Shown piece by piece: positions 13,959 to 16,749 of a stretch of DNA of 16,749 nucleotides. Below the pieces are notes generated by a model. It worked only from the letters and a program-made list of their open reading frames with translations. It did no database searches and had not been told where the DNA came from. Positions within the stretch are counted from its first letter, which is position 1. The number at the start of each line of letters is the position of its first letter. This stretch comes from Dehalococcoidia bacterium. GTDB lineage: Bacteria > Chloroflexota > Dehalococcoidia > GIF9 > AB-539-J10. A program made the position numbers and the translations under genes. The stretch covers positions 1-16,749 of the forward strand of contig JAUWOK010000011.1 of NCBI GenBank assembly GCA_030612165.1, given 5' to 3'.

Positions 13959-13991
13959 AGAGAAGCCGCCCCGATTCGGGGCGGCTTCTCT
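13959..13991. terminator. Bidirectional hairpin terminator between the M16 peptidase and groEL genes
   Basis: Two 15-base arms (13959-13973 and 13977-13991) are perfectly complementary, GC-rich and separated by only ATT. On the minus strand the stem is followed by GG and five T, a normal intrinsic terminator for groEL. On the plus strand only three T follow. It lies between convergent genes and probably serves both. Confidence 0.85.
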
Positions 13992-14016
13992 TTAACCGCA
14001 AGCTAATTCTTGCCTA

Positions 14017-15648
14017 TTAGTACATGTCCGGGTAGCCACCACCGCCAGACATTGCCGATGCCTTGTCTTTCTCAGGAATATCGGTAACCAGGGCCTCGGT
14101 GGTCAGTATCATAGTGGCAATACTGGCACCATTTTCCAGAGCAGCCCGAGTGACCTTAAGAGGATCCACGATTCCCCTTTCTATCATCTTAACATCCAGT
14201 TCGTCCTTAAGCGCATCGTATCCCACGCCAACAGGGCTTTCCTTAACTCGATTTGTCACCACCGAGCCTTCTCTGCCGCTGTTATCAGCGATACAGCGCA
14301 AAGGTGCCTCCAGGGCTCGCTTCAAAATAGCCACACCGAGTGAGGCTTCCTTGTCGCCCTTCATGTCAAATGTGTCCAGGGCAGCAGCCGCATTGATGAA
14401 AGCAATTCCTCCACCCGGCAAAATGCCTTCCTCGACAGCAGCCCTGGTAGCGGAAAGTGCGTCCTCTACGCGATGCTTCTTTTCCTTGAGTTCCACCTCG
14501 GTAGCGCCTCCCACTTTGATTACAGCTACGCCGCCAGCCAGCTTGGCCAGCCTCTCCTGGAGCTTCTCCTTGTCGTAATCCGAAGTGGTCTCATCAATCT
14601 GAGACCTGATCTGCTTAATTCTGCTCTCGATAACCTCTGTCGCTCCACGCCCTTCCACGAGGGTGGTTTTATCTTTGTCAGACACTATTTTCCTGGCTCT
14701 CCCCAAATCCTCGGCAGTCACCGACTCCAGTTTCCTGCCAATCTCTTCAGAAATCACCGTGCCCCCTGTGAGTATCGCTATATCCTGGAGCATCTCTTTA
14801 CGCCTGTCACCGAAGCCCGGAGCCTTAATTGCCAGAGGACTCAAGGTGCCCCGCAATTTATTCACCACGAGCGTTGCCAGAGCCTCTCCCTCTACGTCTT
14901 CAGCGATAATCACTATGTTCTTGGAAATCTGCAGCGCTTTCTCCAGTGCGGGGAGAATATCACTCACCGCCGATATCTTCTTGTCGGTAATAAGAAGATA
15001 AACATCCTCGAGTTCCGCCCGCATCTGTTCGGTATTGGTTACAAAGTAGGGACTGATGTAACCGCGATCGAATTCCATTCCCTCAACAAACTCGGTCTCA
15101 AATTCCAGCCCTTTGCCTTCTTCTACGGTAATAACGCCATCCTTGCCTACCTTCTCCATAACATCAGCAATCAAATTGCCGATTTCCTCGTCAACAGCGG
15201 AGATAGTGGCCACCTGAGCCACTTGCTCTTTCCCCGCCACCGCGATGGATTGCTTTTTAAGCTCAGCAATCACTACCTTTACGCCCTTATCGATGCCACG
15301 TTTTAATGCCATGGCGTCGGCGCCGGCAGCAATATTTTTGAAACCTTCGCTGACAATGGCCTGCGCCAAAATGGTCGAAGTGCTGGTGCCGTCACCACAC
15401 TGGTCGTTAGTTTTGGTCGCTGCTTCCTTTACCAGTTGCGCTCCCATATTCTCAAAAGGATCCGAGAGCTCGATCTCCCTGGCAACAGAGACGCCGTCGT
15501 TAAGGACGGAAGGCGCTCCAAATTTCTTGTCCAGCGCCACAGGACGACCACGCGGCCCCAGGGTTACTCGCACAGCATTGGCCAGAGTATCTATTCCTAT
15601 TTTTAATGATTTTCTTGCCTCTTCCCCGAAAAGAATTTGTTTAGCCAT
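14017..15648 (-). CDS. groEL: Chaperonin GroEL (Hsp60)
   Basis: GroEL is the 60-kDa chaperonin that folds proteins inside a 14-mer cavity using ATP, with GroES as lid. The protein has 543 residues, the usual length. ATP-binding segments are visible: VTLGPRGRPVALDKKFG (about 28-44), NDGVSVAREIEL (about 50-61) and CGDGTSTSTILAQ (about 84-96), with Asp87-type DGT retained although most relatives read DGTTTAT. VEEGILPGGG lies at about 411-420. The C-terminus is GGGGYPDMY rather than the long GGM repeat of many groups; short non-repeat tails occur in several phyla. The start has a GGGGGT ribosome-binding site. The gene follows groES by 38 bases and both should be under CIRCE control. Confidence 0.98.
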   Translation of the reverse strand: MAKQILFGEEARKSLKIGIDTLANAVRVTLGPRGRPVALDKKFGAPSVLNDGVSVAREIELSDPFENMGAQLVKEAATKTNDQCGDGTSTSTILAQAIVSEGFKNIAAGADAMALKRGIDKGVKVVIAELKKQSIAVAGKEQVAQVATISAVDEEIGNLIADVMEKVGKDGVITVEEGKGLEFETEFVEGMEFDRGYISPYFVTNTEQMRAELEDVYLLITDKKISAVSDILPALEKALQISKNIVIIAEDVEGEALATLVVNKLRGTLSPLAIKAPGFGDRRKEMLQDIAILTGGTVISEEIGRKLESVTAEDLGRARKIVSDKDKTTLVEGRGATEVIESRIKQIRSQIDETTSDYDKEKLQERLAKLAGGVAVIKVGGATEVELKEKKHRVEDALSATRAAVEEGILPGGGIAFINAAAALDTFDMKGDKEASLGVAILKRALEAPLRCIADNSGREGSVVTNRVKESPVGVGYDALKDELDVKMIERGIVDPLKVTRAALENGASIATMILTTEALVTDIPEKDKASAMSGGGGYPDMY

Positions 15649-15686
15649 ATTTTATGACCCCCTTTTTGTAAAATTCTGCAAATCTA

Positions 15687-15980
15687 TCAATTTCTCTTAG
15701 CTAGCACATCGCTCTCGCGCATGACAATCAATTCCTCGTCATCCAGCTTGAACTCGGTGCCGGCATATTTGGAATAAAGAACTTTGTCTCCTGCCTTTAC
15801 TTCCATGGCAATCCGCTTGCCGTCATCGGTCATCTTGCCCGGCCCCACAGCCACGACTTCCCCTTCCTGGGGTTTTTCCTTGGCCGTATCCGGCAAAGCA
15901 ATTCCACCCTTGCTTACTTCCTCCTTGGGAAGAGCCTTTATCACCACTCTGTCTCCCAAAGGTTCAATCTTTGCCGCCAT
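15687..15980 (-). CDS. groES: Co-chaperonin GroES (Hsp10)
   Basis: GroES forms the heptameric lid of the GroEL cage. The 97-residue protein starts MAAKIEPLGDRVVIKALPKEE, carries the mobile loop SKGGIALPDTAKEKPQ (about 23-38), which docks on GroEL, the GEVVAVGPGK segment (about 39-48) and KVLYSKYAGTEFKLDDEEL (about 66-84) near the end. The length is standard. The ATG is preceded by a strong GAGGAGGT ribosome-binding site. It is the first gene of the groESL operon, with promoter and operator about 60-90 bases upstream. Confidence 0.97.
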   Translation of the reverse strand: MAAKIEPLGDRVVIKALPKEEVSKGGIALPDTAKEKPQEGEVVAVGPGKMTDDGKRIAMEVKAGDKVLYSKYAGTEFKLDDEELIVMRESDVLAKRN

Positions 15981-16034
15981 GTTTTGCGTACCTCCTCTCT
16001 TTATTTTTTATTTTAGCTATTCTTCCGCTCCATT

Positions 16035-16061
16035 TTAGCACTCTCTGCCCCAGAGCGCTAA
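16035..16061 (-). promoter_or_regulatory. CIRCE operator for HrcA, upstream of groES
   Basis: TTAGCACTC (16035-16043), nine bases, and GAGCGCTAA (16053-16061) match the CIRCE consensus TTAGCACTC-N9-GAGTGCTAA with one change in the right arm. HrcA would bind here and repress groESL until heat shock. The operator sits immediately downstream of the -10 box. Confidence 0.92.
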
Positions 16062-16063
16062 AT

Positions 16064-16091
16064 AGTATAGCACAAATTTTTTCTGGCGCAA
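16064..16091 (-). promoter_or_regulatory. Promoter of groES-groEL
   Basis: The minus strand has TATACT at 16069-16064, five of six matches, with a weak TTGCGC 16 bases further upstream (16091-16086). Transcription would begin inside the CIRCE element, as is usual in HrcA-regulated operons. The transcript would have an untranslated leader of about 75 bases, unlike several other genes here. Confidence 0.55.
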
Positions 16092-16100
16092 GAAATATAC

Positions 16101-16749
16101 TCAACCAATACTGAGACCGGGAACAACATCGAGGTCATATCCGCTGATCCCGTCGTTTTGAAAACGATAATAGCCGCAAGCAGCTACCATGGCGGCATTA
16201 TCCGTACACAAATGACGTTGAGGAATAAGAACGGGAACAGGAGAGCTATTAAAAAAAGTTTCCCTCAAAAGATTATTCGCCGCCACCCCACCACTGAGCA
16301 AAATTTGCTTCACTCCCAACTGTTCTGCAGCTTCTACCGTCTTGGCAACCAGAACATCGACCACAGCCTGCTGGAAACTGGCCGCAGCATCCTCTGCCCT
16401 GACATCCTCTGCCTGTACCAGGTGCCAAAGAGCTGTTTTAACTCCACTGAAACTGAAATCATGGTTCCCCTTGAGCCATGCACGGGGCAGGGCAAGACAG
16501 GGACGGCCGTCCATGGCTGCTTTCTCTATAGCCGGACCACCAGGATATCCCAATGCCAATAATCGGGCCGCTTTATCAAAAGCTTCACCGGCAGCATCAT
16601 CTCGGGTTTGCCCTACTTTTTCAAACAACCCGTGCCCTCGCATCAAAATCATATCGCTATGTCCCCCCGAGACGATAAGACACAGGCAGGGAAACTCTAC
16701 GCTCTTCCTCTCTGCCTCAAAAAAGGACCCGGCAGCTGCCTCCAGCCAA
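16101..16749 (-). CDS. tsaD: tRNA threonylcarbamoyladenosine synthase subunit TsaD, 3' part
   Basis: TsaD (formerly Gcp/YgjD) transfers threonylcarbamoyl to A37 of tRNAs that read ANN codons, working with TsaB and TsaE. The reading frame is open to the window edge (first full codon 16748-16746), so the ATG at 16652 is internal. The visible 215 residues carry LIVSGGHSDMILM (about 24-36), VGQTRDDAAGEAFDKAARLL, YPGGPAIEKAA, FSFSGVKTA, LLSGGVAANNLLRE and the end YDLDVVPGLSIG, all in family order. The full protein should have about 330 residues, so the N-terminal ~115, including the metal-binding HxxxH motif, is missing from the window. It lies upstream of groES on the same strand with no clear terminator between, although groES has its own promoter. 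Confidence 0.95.
   Translation of the reverse strand, partial: WLEAAAGSFFEAERKSVEFPCLCLIVSGGHSDMILMRGHGLFEKVGQTRDDAAGEAFDKAARLLALGYPGGPAIEKAAMDGRPCLALPRAWLKGNHDFSFSGVKTALWHLVQAEDVRAEDAAASFQQAVVDVLVAKTVEAAEQLGVKQILLSGGVAANNLLRETFFNSSPVPVLIPQRHLCTDNAAMVAACGYYRFQNDGISGYDLDVVPGLSIG

Noticed and set aside
14473..15306. 277-residue plus-strand frame opposite groEL
   Set aside because: It is antisense to a fully supported groEL and its translation has no protein family features; long antisense frames are common opposite GC-biased genes.
1..16749. CRISPR array, tRNA, insertion sequence or prophage
   Set aside because: I saw no regularly spaced repeats, cloverleaf-like genes, transposase or integrase motifs, or flanking direct repeats around the accessory block.

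Overview
The window is a compact bacterial chromosome segment of about 50% GC with no tRNA, rRNA, CRISPR array or insertion sequence. Gene content and order (a split aconitase-type dehydratase beside a carboxyltransferase and an isocitrate dehydrogenase, a GroEL without a GGM tail, a small Trm112-like protein) fit Chloroflexota, class Dehalococcoidia. That placement is my inference from family resemblance, not a computed result.

Layout. 1-90: tail of a possible gene running in from the left. 229-1674 (+): two-PAS sensor histidine kinase that appears to have lost its N-terminal membrane sensor. 1664-1897 (-): a degenerate-looking small reading frame. 1881-2219 (-): small hypothetical gene. 2311-2481 (+): Trm112-like zinc-binding protein of 56 residues. 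2490-3426 (-): folK and queD, overlapping. 3468-7959 (+): carboxyltransferase, dehydratase large subunit, dehydratase small subunit and isocitrate dehydrogenase; the last is broken by a one-base frameshift near 7480. 8027-10640 (+): an AT-richer accessory block with a small hypothetical gene, a DNA methyltransferase, a TdeIII-family restriction endonuclease and another small hypothetical gene. 10645-12533 (-): nadK, a GNAT acetyltransferase and a Nudix hydrolase as one probable operon. 12667-13932 (+): M16 peptidase. 14017-15980 (-): groES-groEL with a CIRCE operator. 16101-16749 (-): tsaD, cut by the window edge.

How the genes fit together. The dehydratase pair and isocitrate dehydrogenase would carry citrate to 2-oxoglutarate for glutamate synthesis. 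FolK and QueD are both pteridine enzymes using dihydroneopterin-type substrates. nadK is divergent from the M16 peptidase. The methyltransferase and endonuclease overlap by four bases and form a type II restriction-modification pair. The block has its own -10 element and lies between housekeeping operons, which suggests acquisition.

The most notable observations are: (1) the isocitrate dehydrogenase frameshift; (2) the restriction-modification islet with two unrecognised small partners; (3) several promoters whose -10 box lies so close to the start codon that the mRNAs are probably leaderless or nearly so (M16 peptidase, nadK, folK, perhaps trm112); (4) the histidine kinase that seems to be the remainder of a 7TM-type kinase; (5) a small frame with two in-frame TAG codons downstream of the 112-residue hypothetical gene. 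I did not find a clearly undescribed system; the accessory block is the best candidate for one.
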